Source of the DNA: an uncultured Lachnospiraceae bacterium
Lineage (GTDB): Bacteria; Bacillota; Clostridia; Lachnospirales; Lachnospiraceae
Assembly (NCBI GenBank): GCA_902775555.1
Contig: CACYMQ010000003.1
Location: 62,001-126,000 of the forward strand
Reading direction: 5' to 3'
Length of the DNA: 64,000 bases
The position numbers and the translations under genes were made by a program. Positions 27,040 through 35,989 of this stretch are shown here, piece by piece. Positions within the stretch are counted from its first letter, which is position 1. Every line of letters begins with the position of its first letter. The notes under the pieces were generated by a model. It saw only the letters and a list, made by a program, of their open reading frames with translations. It made no database searches and had not been told where the DNA came from.

Positions 27040-27567
27040 ATGGGAAGGAAAGCATCTAAGGCAACCGGAAATATTTATTATATAGCCCGTATTCGGGCAG
27101 CCGAGAAGAATGGGGTGTTTTCCAGTCGCGAAAAAGCCGCTCTACAGCTTGGGATTGAAAGAAGCAGGCTTGCCCGTATCGAGTTGGACAAGATCGAACC
27201 CTATGCGGAAGAAGTTCTGATCATGGCAAAGGAGTATAACGCCCCTTATCTTTGCAAGGATTACTGCAACAATATCTGTCCGATCGGCATCGACCTGGCA
27301 CTTGGGAAGAATAAAAAGCAGATAAAGCATGATTCGCTGGAACGTCTGTCGCTGCGCTTCCTGAACAGCGTACAGTCGATCGATGACATTTCCAGAAAAC
27401 TGGTCAATATCTCCATGGACGGACAGGTGACCGAGGAGGAATATGAGAACTTCCACAAGGTCCTTCGGGCCATGAACGAGGTTTCGGAAAATATAAAGAG
27501 CATCAAAGCCTTTATCAATTCCCATGAAGGATTAAGAAGCAGATTCGATGCGGATCTTCACATTTAA
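27040..27567 (+). CDS. Small helix-turn-helix (XRE-like) protein, unknown role
   Basis: The 175-residue protein starts at ATG 27040 behind GGAGGT. Its first 60 residues look like a Cro/XRE-type helix-turn-helix (FSSREKAALQLGIERSRLARIE). A short cysteine-containing part (CKDYCNNICPIGID) and a helical C-terminal half (LRFLNSVQSIDDISRKLVNI) follow. It resembles a conserved Lachnospiraceae regulator-like protein. Four cysteines in a short span (CKDYCNNIC) could bind a metal, which is unusual for this fold. The targets are unknown. It lies where Bacillus carries abrB, which is only a positional remark. Confidence 0.75.
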   Translation: MGRKASKATGNIYYIARIRAAEKNGVFSSREKAALQLGIERSRLARIELDKIEPYAEEVLIMAKEYNAPYLCKDYCNNICPIGIDLALGKNKKQIKHDSLERLSLRFLNSVQSIDDISRKLVNISMDGQVTEEEYENFHKVLRAMNEVSENIKSIKAFINSHEGLRSRFDADLHI

Positions 27568-27611
27568 TAAAAGTTTCACAGATCATCCCTCGTAAAATGC
27601 TACAAATTTTC

Positions 27612-27640
27612 TTGTGAAATATGGAGATATGGTGTAAAAT
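27612..27640 (+). promoter_or_regulatory. Sigma-A promoter of the ferredoxin gene
   Basis: TTGTGA at 27612-27617, 17 bases, TAAAAT at 27635-27640. It lies 46 bases before the ferredoxin start. Confidence 0.65.
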
Positions 27641-27685
27641 GAGTTCACAATCGTTATATCATTTCTATAAAGGAGGGATGACACT

Positions 27686-27856
27686 ATGGCATATGTAATT
27701 GGTGATGCATGCATCGGCTGCGGTGCTTGTGCAGGAACCTGTCCTGTTGGAGCAATTTCCGATAACGGCGGTACCTTCGTGATCGATGAGAACATGTGCA
27801 TCAGCTGTGGTGCCTGTGCAGGCGGTTGCCCGGTAGGAGCTATCTCCGAGGGTTAA
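27686..27856 (+). CDS. 2[4Fe-4S] ferredoxin
   Basis: This is a 56-residue clostridial-type ferredoxin and a low-potential electron carrier for fermentation enzymes. The two cluster motifs are CIGCGACAGTCP (residues 9-20) and CISCGACAGGCP (residues 38-49), each CxxCxxCxxxCP. The ATG at 27686 follows AAGGAGGGATGAC. The gene has its own promoter at 27612 and is probably monocistronic. Confidence 0.96.
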   Translation: MAYVIGDACIGCGACAGTCPVGAISDNGGTFVIDENMCISCGACAGGCPVGAISEG

Positions 27857-28217
27857 CACTTAGCAAACCGGAAAAGCGAATGGGGCATACTCCGCGGAGC
27901 ATGTCCCATTCTGTGTATTCGGTATGTGATCGATCGCGGGTATCGATCGGTTGACCTCCTTTCCTCTTTGGCAAAGGGGAGGTAAGCTGATTGTGATAGT
28001 TATCCCCTGCCAACAGATATGATGGGATCAAAGCGAAGGTCGGGAACCTGCCTGCAGTCTGAAGGTGCGGTTCGAGGGCACCGAAAGCCGGCGGCAGACT
28101 TTGATCGGGGATGTTCCCTTCTATCATACGTTTGGGAACCTCAAATGGCAAGAAAAAAAAGTTGCAGGTTTGTAGCGCGTGAACCGTTTGCGCGGCAGGC
28201 TGAAGAAAGGCGACAGT
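27857..28217. other. Ferredoxin-mecA intergenic region with two palindromes
   Basis: A hairpin at 27878-27912 (GAATGGG…CCCATTC with an inner CTCCGCGGAG palindrome) may end the ferredoxin transcript, although no T run follows. A second palindrome at 27955-27982 (CCTCCTTTCCTCTTT-GGC-AAAGGGGAGG) resembles small mobile repeats of Clostridia. The remaining 230 bases hold no gene that I can support. Confidence 0.5.
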
Positions 28218-29186
28218 ATGAGACTGGAACGCATAAATGAAAATAAAATACGGTTTATTCTGGACCGGGAAGATCTGGAAGAAAGGGACCTTCAGGTTTC
28301 CGAGCTGGCATACGGCTCCGAAAAGGCAAAGGCTCTTTTCGATGACCTTATGGAGATGGCCAGGGAAGAGCTGGGCTTCAGTGACGGCCCCCAGCCCCTG
28401 ATGGTGGAAGCGATCCCCATGGCGAACAGCGGTCTGATGGTAAATATCAGCCGGGTGGACAATCCGGATGAGCTTGATCCCAGATTCTCCAGATTCACCA
28501 ACGGAATAGAGTATGATCATGAGATCCCGGACGGTCCGGGTCCCGCAGATGATGAGGATGATGAGGACGGACCGGGGTTCGGTCCGGAGGGACCGGACGA
28601 AGAGATGGAATATGAGGGAGAGCCTCCTGAGGGAAGCGCGGATGGTCCGGATTTTGATGCGGATGACAAGCAGGGACCGGACGGAGTGCAGATCCAGCAG
28701 GGTCCCGAGATCCGTGCGGAGGTCCGCATCCCGAAATCATCGGAGATCAATCCCCAGGATATCATGAGCATGATCGACAATATCGTATCCGGCCTTGCAG
28801 GGAAGGTGGGCGCCCAGGTGATTAAGGGCGCGGGTAATTCCGGTACCTCCGGGCCGACACCGAAGGCGCAGGAGAAGCCGAAGCCGGGAGAGCCGGATCC
28901 CTTTGTGCTCTATGAGTTCCGGGATCTGCAGAGCATCATCCAGGCAGCGAAGCTGGTGGGTGATCATTATGACAGTGAAAATGTGCTGTATAAGAATCCG
29001 GTCAATCAGAGATATTATCTGTACCTCGGCAGAGAGCGGAATTCACTGGATGAATTCGCACAGCTCTGCGCCGTCATGAACGAGTTCGGCAGCCGCTGCA
29101 GGATTTCCTATGCGTCAAAGGAGTATTTTGAAGAGCATGCCGTGAAGTTGATGGAGGATGCGCTGATCCAGCTGGAGGAGCTGTGA
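28218..29186 (+). CDS. mecA: Adaptor protein MecA
   Basis: MecA delivers target proteins to the ClpCP protease. The 322-residue product starts MRLERINENKIRFILDREDL, the typical MecA N-terminal domain. The C-terminal domain follows with FVLYEFRDLQSIIQAAKLV near residue 229 and YKNPVNQRYYLYL. Between them lies an unusually long, acidic, Gly/Pro/Asp-rich linker of about 110 residues (DEDDEDGPGFGPEG and similar), which makes the protein roughly 100 residues longer than Bacillus MecA. The start at 28218 is chosen from the homology; AAAGG lies just upstream. Confidence 0.88.
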   Translation: MRLERINENKIRFILDREDLEERDLQVSELAYGSEKAKALFDDLMEMAREELGFSDGPQPLMVEAIPMANSGLMVNISRVDNPDELDPRFSRFTNGIEYDHEIPDGPGPADDEDDEDGPGFGPEGPDEEMEYEGEPPEGSADGPDFDADDKQGPDGVQIQQGPEIRAEVRIPKSSEINPQDIMSMIDNIVSGLAGKVGAQVIKGAGNSGTSGPTPKAQEKPKPGEPDPFVLYEFRDLQSIIQAAKLVGDHYDSENVLYKNPVNQRYYLYLGRERNSLDEFAQLCAVMNEFGSRCRISYASKEYFEEHAVKLMEDALIQLEEL

Positions 29187-29262
29187 TCCGTCCGTAGGAA
29201 CATAGATCAACATGGATCAACGATCAAGATCAGCGTGGATCAAGCCGATGATCCGTTATACG

Positions 29263-29295
29263 AAAAAACCCACAGGTGTTGTCCTGTGGGTTTTT
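29263..29295. terminator. Bidirectional terminator between mecA and tkt
   Basis: CCCACAGG pairs with CCTGTGGG around TGTTGT. Six A precede it and five T follow it, so it can work in both directions for the convergent genes mecA and tkt. Confidence 0.93.
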
Positions 29296-29358
29296 GCATA
29301 TTTTGGTGGATGTGCCCGGAGGCACCGGATCCGCATATGTACAGCTGTTTTTTGAATG

Positions 29359-31347
29359 TTACAGCTGTTCCTTAACTGCTGCGATCACCGCATCTGTGGT
29401 GATACCGAAATGCTCGAAGATCACACTGCCGGGAGCGGAGGCACCGAAGCCTGTCATGCCGATGCTCTTGCCGGTCAGTCCGACGTAGCGCTCCCAGCCG
29501 AAGGTGGTGAGTGCCTCTACGGATACACGGCGGGTAACGGAGGAGGGAAGCACCTTCTCCCTGTACTCTGCCGGCTGGTCGTTGAAGAGATCCATACAGG
29601 GCATGCTGACAACCCGAACATCCACGCCCTCGGTCAGAAGTGCCTTTCTTGCTTCCACTGCAAGCTGAACCTCGGAACCGGTTGCAATGATGATGGCGTC
29701 CGGTGTGTCCTTTGCACTGTCTTCCAGGATGTAGGCACCCTTCAGGGCTTCCTTGGAGGAGCCTTCCAGCTGGGGAAGATTCTGACGGGAAAGCACCAAT
29801 GCGGTGGGTGTGGTCTTGCTGGTCGTTGCAAAATACCATGCAGCTGCAGTTTCCATGGCATCCGCAGGCCGGAAGGCATAGAAGTTGGGCATCGCACGGA
29901 ACATGGCCAGTTGCTCGATGGGCTCATGGGTGGGCCCGTCTTCCCCGACACCGATGCTGTCATGCGTAAGTACATAAGTGAGAGGAACCTGCATCAGAGC
30001 GGAAAGCCGCGCCATGGGTTTTACGTAGTCACTGAATACAAAGAAGGTGGAAACAAACGGGCGAAGACCGCCGTGAAGCCGGATGCCGTTTCCGATGGCA
30101 GCCATAGCCAGTTCTCTGACACCGAAGTGCAGGTTGCTTCCTTCCGGAGTCTCCTTTGAGAAGTCTCCCAGATCCTTCATGTAAGTCTTGGTGGAGGGGG
30201 CAAGATCCGCAGCACCTCCGAAGAAGTTGGGGATCCGTTCCTTCATATAGTTGATGAGCTGACCGGAGACATTACGGGTTGCTTCCGCTTTCTCCGTGAT
30301 CCTCCAGAAGCCCTCATCCTCATAAAGCTTTTCAGCATAATCCTCATCATGATAGGTATCCCAGAGTGCGGCCTTGTCGGGATTTGCGCTTCGCCATGCA
30401 GCGAACAGTGCGTTCCAGGCCTCCTCTTTCCTGGCATTTTCCTCTGCAACGGCGGTATAGTGATCATAGATATCCTGAGGAACCATGAAGGGAGTGGAAT
30501 CCTCCCAGCCCAGGTTCTCACGGAGCGCTGCCACATTTTCCACGCCGAGAGGCTCGCCGTGTGCGCTTGCCTTCCCTTCCTTTGCAGGGCAGCCGGCACC
30601 GATCTTCGTCTTGATCTCGATCATGGACGGACGGGTGGTATCCGCCTTGGCCTCCTGAATGGCTGCGAGAATGGCAGCGGTATCATTTCCGTCCTCTACA
30701 CGAAGAGTCTGGAAACCAAAGGCTTCAAAACGCTTCTGTACGGATTCGCGGAAGGCGATATTGGTCCCGCCCTCGATGGAAATGTCATTGGAATCATAAA
30801 GTACGATCAGCTTGGACAGTCCCAGGGTTCCGGCCAGAGAGAAGGCTTCGTAGGAAATGCCTTCCATCATGCATCCGTCGCCGCCAAGTACATAGGTATA
30901 ATGATCCACCACCGGATGCTCCGCGGTATTAAATACGGATGCGAGGTGCTTCTCCGCCATCGCCATACCGACAGCCATCGCCATGCCGGCACCCAGCGGG
31001 CCGGTGGTAGCTTCCACGCCGGTCGTATGACGGTATTCCGGATGACCGGGAGTCAGGGACCCCAGCTGACGGAAGTTCATGAGATCCTCCCTGGTAAGAC
31101 CGTAGCCGAACAGGTGGAGCAGGGAATAAAGAAGCATGGATCCATGTCCGCCGGACAGGATGAAACGGTCACGGTTCTCCCATTTGGGATCCTTCGGATT
31201 GTGGTTCATGACCTTTGCCCACAGGGTATAGGCAGCGGGAGCTGCGCCCAGCGGAAGGCCCGGGTGTCCGGAATTTGCTTTCTGAATTGCGTCTGCTGAC
31301 AGGATGCGAATGGCATCGACAGATCTTTGATCGATAGATTTAGACAT
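29359..31347 (-). CDS. tkt: Transketolase
   Basis: This thiamine-diphosphate enzyme of the pentose phosphate pathway transfers two-carbon units. The 662-residue product starts [20 protein letters not shown] at 31347 with AAAGGA upstream; the frame is open 20 codons further but lacks a ribosome site there. Landmarks are [15 protein letters not shown] (about 20-34), [14 protein letters not shown] (about 155), the ThDP motif ending in NDISIEG and [15 protein letters not shown] (about 467). The length is standard. Confidence 0.96.
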   Translation of the reverse strand: MSKSIDQRSVDAIRILSADAIQKANSGHPGLPLGAAPAAYTLWAKVMNHNPKDPKWENRDRFILSGGHGSMLLYSLLHLFGYGLTREDLMNFRQLGSLTPGHPEYRHTTGVEATTGPLGAGMAMAVGMAMAEKHLASVFNTAEHPVVDHYTYVLGGDGCMMEGISYEAFSLAGTLGLSKLIVLYDSNDISIEGGTNIAFRESVQKRFEAFGFQTLRVEDGNDTAAILAAIQEAKADTTRPSMIEIKTKIGAGCPAKEGKASAHGEPLGVENVAALRENLGWEDSTPFMVPQDIYDHYTAVAEENARKEEAWNALFAAWRSANPDKAALWDTYHDEDYAEKLYEDEGFWRITEKAEATRNVSGQLINYMKERIPNFFGGAADLAPSTKTYMKDLGDFSKETPEGSNLHFGVRELAMAAIGNGIRLHGGLRPFVSTFFVFSDYVKPMARLSALMQVPLTYVLTHDSIGVGEDGPTHEPIEQLAMFRAMPNFYAFRPADAMETAAAWYFATTSKTTPTALVLSRQNLPQLEGSSKEALKGAYILEDSAKDTPDAIIIATGSEVQLAVEARKALLTEGVDVRVVSMPCMDLFNDQPAEYREKVLPSSVTRRVSVEALTTFGWERYVGLTGKSIGMTGFGASAPGSVIFEHFGITTDAVIAAVKEQL

Positions 31348-31420
31348 GGCTGGATCCTTTCTGTATACGATTGAAATGTGGCCCGATCGGACGGGCATTC
31401 GACCCACAGTATACCATATT

Positions 31421-32824
31421 TCAAGGGAATAGAAAAGTAAAATGGGAACCGAAATGCTCGGTTCCCCTCCTTATGGAGGCCAGGGAAATGATCAGAGATA
31501 CGCCCATTCCGATGAGAGACAGATTCGAGACAAGTCCGGAGGGAAGTCCCTGCTCCAGAAGCCAATCTCCCAGGAAGGTGGAGACCAGGCCGAAGAGACC
31601 GCCGGCGATCACCGCCGAGAACCAGATCCCTTTTCGAATGGTATATTTCCTGTGGCTGTGGATAGCGACCAGCAGCGGGAAGATCACACCGGGGGTGTAG
31701 ATCGAGTAGGCCCCGGAAAGGATGTTGATGATATTTCCACTGCCTGTGATGGCGATCGTTGCTGCGATCACACCGATCCCCAGGACCACGAGCCGGATGA
31801 TCCGGACATCCTTTTTCCCCAGAATGTCCCGGCTGAAAATGGTAGCCGCATTGATGAGGCAGGTATCCGTGGAGGACAGGATGGCAGACAGAAGCCCGAG
31901 ACTCAGGATGACGCCGATCCATTTCGGAAGGATACCGGTGATGTATAACAGGGCCTTATGATCCCCCATTTGTTCCGGAGTCACATAGGTACGTGCCCAC
32001 ATACCGATCAGGGTGATCACCAGGGCGAAGACCGCAAGGACCAGACCGGAGACCCAGGCAGCGCGTTTCGCGGTCTTTTCATTTTTCGATATGAAGTTCC
32101 TGGACAGGATATCCGGCCCGAGGAAGTAGACTCCTCCTATGATAAAGCACTGGTTGAGCAGATTCCAGCCGGTGTAGTTCTCATTCAGAAGTTCGAAGCC
32201 TGTGGATGCCTGTTCCGCGGGCTGATCCCGGAAGAAGTAAAGATAACCGAAGCAGAGCAGGATCCCTGCAAGGATCACTATCAGCTGCAGACGATCGGTC
32301 TTTACGACAGAAAGCTGACCGCCCAGTACGGTATACAGGATCACGATCGCGGAGATCAGGATCAGAAGGAGCTTGCTGCTGCTTCCTGTGGCAAAGGTCA
32401 CCAGGCCATGCATAGCCACCAGCTGTCCCGCTACGACACCGATCCAGGAAATGGAGATCATGACGGCCAGAAGGACGGATGCCTCCTTCCCTACCAGGAT
32501 CTCAACCATGTGCGGGAGGGTGTCAGCGCCGATGCGCCGTACCCGTTCGGAGAGGAATATTGCCTGGAAGATCAGACCCAGGGCACCGAACATCAGCCAC
32601 CAGATCCCGGGAAAACCGATCTGATAAACCGTATCCGTGATACCGATGGTGGTGGAAGCCCCGAGGACCGTGGCAAGCAGACTCATGCTGACGGTAAGTG
32701 TCTTCTGGGTCCGCCCGGCAACGGCAAAGCTTGTGAAGTCTTCGGTTTTACGAAAATCAAGGATTCCCACCAGGATCATTCCCAGCAGATAGATGCCCAT
32801 GGCGATCAAAAATGTGATATTCAT
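31421..32824 (-). CDS. Sodium/solute symporter family (SSS) transporter
   Basis: The 467-residue membrane protein has about 13 hydrophobic helices and the SSS family layout ([41 protein letters not shown]; the [11 protein letters not shown] region; FSRDILGKK near residue 330). Members import sugars, amino acids, proline or acids with sodium. The start at 32824 (ATG) is supported by GCAGGA upstream; a TTG lies six codons earlier. The substrate cannot be told. It lies directly upstream of tkt on the same strand with a gap of 73 bases, so co-transcription is possible. Confidence 0.85.
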   Translation of the reverse strand: MNITFLIAMGIYLLGMILVGILDFRKTEDFTSFAVAGRTQKTLTVSMSLLATVLGASTTIGITDTVYQIGFPGIWWLMFGALGLIFQAIFLSERVRRIGADTLPHMVEILVGKEASVLLAVMISISWIGVVAGQLVAMHGLVTFATGSSSKLLLILISAIVILYTVLGGQLSVVKTDRLQLIVILAGILLCFGYLYFFRDQPAEQASTGFELLNENYTGWNLLNQCFIIGGVYFLGPDILSRNFISKNEKTAKRAAWVSGLVLAVFALVITLIGMWARTYVTPEQMGDHKALLYITGILPKWIGVILSLGLLSAILSSTDTCLINAATIFSRDILGKKDVRIIRLVVLGIGVIAATIAITGSGNIINILSGAYSIYTPGVIFPLLVAIHSHRKYTIRKGIWFSAVIAGGLFGLVSTFLGDWLLEQGLPSGLVSNLSLIGMGVSLIISLASIRRGTEHFGSHFTFLFP

Positions 32825-33181
32825 CAAAGTTCCTGCTTTCAAAAGGGTTTCATGCCTGCAGCAAGGATACAGAAGGGCTCATTTGCAGGCCACGGCAAAT
32901 CGTAACACAAACTTCATTGTTCGTCAACCGAAAGATGAAAATGAGGTGACATACCCGGCCTGCATATGATTTTGTCAGTCATTTTCGTCCGCGCTTTCCC
33001 CGTCTTCCCCGGTCTGTGTTTTTCTTCTGTCATTTCACGTCATCCGTGTGGTAGAATGATTTTGGTTGATGGATATCCGGGCGCATCGGGAAATGAGCCG
33101 GCGGGGCTGTAAGGGAACAGACGTCGGGAAGATTAGCCGGTGTGAGCGGGCTGAGTATAGAAGAGAAACGGAGGTTTTGGT
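32825..33181. other. Divergent intergenic region, no gene
   Basis: These 357 bases separate the minus-strand symporter from the plus-strand S66 peptidase and must contain promoters for both. I see no open frame of note and no strong hairpin. Confidence 0.4.
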
Positions 33182-34225
33182 ATGAGATATCCTGCATTTT
33201 TAAAAGAAGGCGGCAGCCTGGGGTTTGTGGCGCCGTCCTTCGGATGTGCCATAGAACCATATCACAGTGCGTTCCTGAACGCATTGGAGAAATTCCGGAA
33301 GAAGGGCTATGGGACAGTACTTGGTCCGAACTGTTTTGCTTCGGACGGGGTAGGGATCAGCAACAAGCCGGAGCTCTGCGGAAAGGAGCTTAGTGAGATG
33401 TATGTCTCGGACGAGACGGATGTTCTTCTTTCCTGCGGAGGCGGAGAGCTGATGTGTGAAGTGGTTCCCCATATCGACTGGGAGGGGATCCGGAAGGCCC
33501 GGCCCAAGTGGTATATGGGGTATTCCGATAATACGAATTTTACATTTCTTTCCGCAGTCCTTGCCGATACTGCCGCAGTGTACGGACCCTGCGCGCCCAG
33601 CTTCGGTATGGAGCCGGAGGATGAGGCGTTGGAGAATGCATTTCAACTGCTTCACGGCAGGACGACGGTACATAATTACTCCAAATGGGAGAAGGAAAGC
33701 CTGAAGGATGAGGAGCATCCGTTCCAGCCCTACAATCTGACGGAACCTTACGATCAGAAAATCTATGTTCCCGGGGAGGAAGGTTTGAAGGAAGGGGAGA
33801 GTGCTGCATTTGAGGGACGGCTGATCGGCGGATGCGTGGACATCCTCACGGTCCTGCTGGGGACCCGCTTCGATCAGACGAAGGACTTCCTGGAGCGTTA
33901 TAAGGAAGATGGCTTCGTATGGTTCCTGGAATGCTGCGATCTGAATCCGCTTTCCCTGCGGAGGGCCTTCTTCCAGATGAAGCAGGCGGGATGGTTCCGC
34001 TATGTGAAGGGCTTTCTGATCGGAAGACCGCTGCATTTCGGAGAGGAATGCATGGGAGTCGACATGTATAATGCGGTAACTTCCATGATCGGGGACCTGG
34101 GAGTACCTATCATTATGGATACGGATATCGGACATTTGCCGCCGATGATGCCGCTGATCTGCGGTGCGTACGGGAAGGTGAAGGCTGAAGGAAACAGCCT
34201 GGAGATCCAGCAGGAGCTGAAGTAG
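33182..34225 (+). CDS. S66 family serine peptidase (LD-carboxypeptidase/MccF-like)
   Basis: The S66 family includes LD-carboxypeptidases that recycle cell-wall peptides and MccF, which cleaves microcin C. The 347-residue protein has the full catalytic triad by position: S115 in GYSDNTN, E250 in WFLECCD and H318 in DIGHLPPM. The N-terminal GFVAPSFG motif is also typical. RBS GGAGG precedes ATG 33182. It has no obvious operon partner; a dispersed repeat follows. LD-carboxypeptidase and MccF-type amide hydrolase cannot be separated here. Confidence 0.85.
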   Translation: MRYPAFLKEGGSLGFVAPSFGCAIEPYHSAFLNALEKFRKKGYGTVLGPNCFASDGVGISNKPELCGKELSEMYVSDETDVLLSCGGGELMCEVVPHIDWEGIRKARPKWYMGYSDNTNFTFLSAVLADTAAVYGPCAPSFGMEPEDEALENAFQLLHGRTTVHNYSKWEKESLKDEEHPFQPYNLTEPYDQKIYVPGEEGLKEGESAAFEGRLIGGCVDILTVLLGTRFDQTKDFLERYKEDGFVWFLECCDLNPLSLRRAFFQMKQAGWFRYVKGFLIGRPLHFGEECMGVDMYNAVTSMIGDLGVPIIMDTDIGHLPPMMPLICGAYGKVKAEGNSLEIQQELK

Positions 34226-34233
34226 CACGGGGA

Positions 34234-34297
34234 AAGATCCTTCGCTGCGCTCAGGATGACAGGGGCGCGCAGGATGACAGGGGCGCGCAGGATGACA
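34234..34297. repeat. Dispersed repeat with 18-bp tandem extension
   Basis: AAGATCCTTCGCTGCGCTCAGGATGACA is an inverted-orientation copy of the TGTCATCCTGAG family. It is followed by two tandem 18-base units GGGGCGCGCAGGATGACA (34262-34279 and 34280-34297). Confidence 0.8.
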
Positions 34298-34304
34298 CGT
34301 ATGG

Positions 34305-35375
34305 TCAGAAGAGGATATCCCGGAAGCAGATCCGGGGCTCGTCTTTCTCGAAATTCCAGCTGTGATAGGAGCCTCCCCTGCAGAAGCGGGCGGAGGGACA
34401 GCCGTTGCAGCGTTCGTTCCGTTCCGAAAGAGGCGTACGGAAGAACGAAAAGCCGTTTTGCCAGATGTCGGTAAAGGACTGACGAAGCACATTTCCCTGA
34501 ATGGAGGTGGCATTTCTGGGGATGTCCAGGCAGGCGCCCACATCACCGTTCTCCATGATGGATGCCACATAGATCCCGGCGTTGCACAGGAAATACCAGT
34601 CCCGTACCTCTGCCTCATATTCCGGCCCGAGGTAGTGGCAGCAGCCATACTCTACGGGAAGCTTCTGGTCCCGCTTCTCGCGGATGAAGTCAAGAAGCGC
34701 CCGGTGATCCTCAGGGGTCAGGAGCATATGCGGGAAGGAAAGCGCACGGCCGATGGGTTCGATCCCCGTAAGCCGCCATTCATTAAAATCAATCGTATTG
34801 AAAATGTCAAACAAAGCCGGGAGTTCCCGGATATTCTCATGGTTTACCACCGTCGTCACCATAAGCGCCGCGTCACTGCAGTGGGTGATCAGGTGTGACA
34901 GTCCGGTCATGGCCTGTTCATAACCGCCGGGATAGTTCCGGTAACGGTCATGTGTCTCCGGAAGCCCGTCGATACTGATGGAGATCCCGGTCATCCCGGT
35001 ATCGTGGAGTTGTTTCGCCACCTCTTCGGTGATCAGGGTTCCGTTGCTGGTCATACCCCAGTGGAAACCAAGACGGTGGATATATTCCGTCAATGCAAAG
35101 AAATCCGGATAGAGCAGGGGTTCTCCGCCGGTCAGCGCGATCCGCACACCGGTACCGAAATGTTCCCGTACCTCATCCAGGATTTCTTTGTATTTCTCCA
35201 GAGGCAGTCCGTCAGGCCGGTCGGAGGAGCAGCTGCTTCCGCAGTGGAAGCAGGCCTCGTTGCATCGAAGTGTCAGCTCAAAGAAGAGCTGGCGCAGTTT
35301 GGGTTCCCGACACAGCTTCGCCTGATGGTCCGCCAGAATATTCAGATTTTGTTCTTTGATCTCCGATTTTGTCAT
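34305..35375 (-). CDS. Radical SAM/SPASM protein, putative maturase of the VYGPP lipoprotein
   Basis: Radical SAM enzymes use an iron-sulfur cluster and SAM to start radical chemistry; the SPASM subgroup often modifies peptides. The 356-residue protein has the cluster motif C38-x3-C42-x2-C45 (FELTLRCNEACFHCG), GGEP at 83-86 and a full SPASM-like cysteine set in the last 110 residues (GCCHYLG, WYFLCNAG, GACLDI, CNGCPSARFC, final RICFRDILF). An N-terminal helix of about 25 residues precedes the barrel. It lies 66 bases downstream of, and on the same strand as, a small lipoprotein with three VYGPP motifs (35442-35738), the usual precursor-then-maturase order. The substrate and reaction are inferred only. 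Confidence 0.85.
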   Translation of the reverse strand: MTKSEIKEQNLNILADHQAKLCREPKLRQLFFELTLRCNEACFHCGSSCSSDRPDGLPLEKYKEILDEVREHFGTGVRIALTGGEPLLYPDFFALTEYIHRLGFHWGMTSNGTLITEEVAKQLHDTGMTGISISIDGLPETHDRYRNYPGGYEQAMTGLSHLITHCSDAALMVTTVVNHENIRELPALFDIFNTIDFNEWRLTGIEPIGRALSFPHMLLTPEDHRALLDFIREKRDQKLPVEYGCCHYLGPEYEAEVRDWYFLCNAGIYVASIMENGDVGACLDIPRNATSIQGNVLRQSFTDIWQNGFSFFRTPLSERNERCNGCPSARFCRGGSYHSWNFEKDEPRICFRDILF

Positions 35376-35441
35376 AGCGGTCTCCGTCTTGCTGCCGGTG
35401 AAACGGCAGGCATTCAGTCCGGTTCTTCGAGAGATGTCATA

Positions 35442-35738
35442 CTAGAAGCTGTCCGGGGGACCGTATACATCCACCGGTTCATTTTGATCTACCGTAAGCG
35501 GTTCGGTTACTGCTTCGGTATTCTTCTCGGTTCCCTTCGACTTCTTCTCCGTGGTGCCGGAGTCCTTCTCAAGATCCGGAGGCGGTCCGTAAACGGCTCT
35601 GTTCTCGTTCTCTTCTGTTTTGAGATCCGGGGGAGGTCCGTATACAGTTTCATTCTTATTATTACTGCACCCGACCACTGCAAACAGCGTGGTGGCAGCA
35701 AGCCCGATGAGCGCGGCCTTCTTCGGTCTGATCTTCAT
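35442..35738 (-). CDS. Small lipoprotein with three VYGPP motifs, putative radical SAM substrate
   Basis: The 98-residue protein starts at ATG 35738 behind AAGGAGGGA. It has a lysine-rich start, a hydrophobic signal and a lipobox (FAVVGC, lipidated Cys24). The mature part of 74 residues is almost pure low-complexity linker rich in Glu, Lys, Asn and Thr, punctuated by VYGPPPDL at 32-39, VYGPPPDL at 49-56 and VYGPPDSF at 91-98, the last at the C terminus. Everything between the motifs is variable, so the motifs are the likely conserved and functional units. Together with the radical SAM/SPASM gene it forms a two-gene unit. Small cell-surface proteins of this kind paired with radical SAM enzymes are known in other phyla; the chemistry here is unknown. 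Confidence 0.82.
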   Translation of the reverse strand: MKIRPKKAALIGLAATTLFAVVGCSNNKNETVYGPPPDLKTEENENRAVYGPPPDLEKDSGTTEKKSKGTEKNTEAVTEPLTVDQNEPVDVYGPPDSF

Positions 35739-35890
35739 GGACAATTCCCTCCTTCCCTTTTTTCTCATTATATTTTCCATGTGGGAAAAAAGCAAGAAGC
35801 TTTGCTTCCGGTTACGGAGGAAGGAATCCGGCACCGGAAGGATCCCACGATAGATGATTTCCGAAATAATGGCGAAAATAATGGATATGA

Positions 35891-35919
35891 TATAGCAGAA
35901 GCGGATTGCTTCTGCTATA
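35891..35919. promoter_or_regulatory. Perfect 12-bp inverted repeat, possible operator
   Basis: TATAGCAGAAGC and GCTTCTGCTATA form a perfect palindrome around a five-base centre (GGATT). It lies in the divergent gap between the VYGPP lipoprotein and the aldo/keto reductase. No T run follows on either strand, which argues against a terminator. An operator for one or both genes is a reasonable inference. Confidence 0.5.
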
Positions 35920-35989
35920 ATTGTCATTGGTGGTTTAACCGATAGGAAAATGCTGCACGCATCCACGAGAAAGAGAAGGGGAGGTGCAT

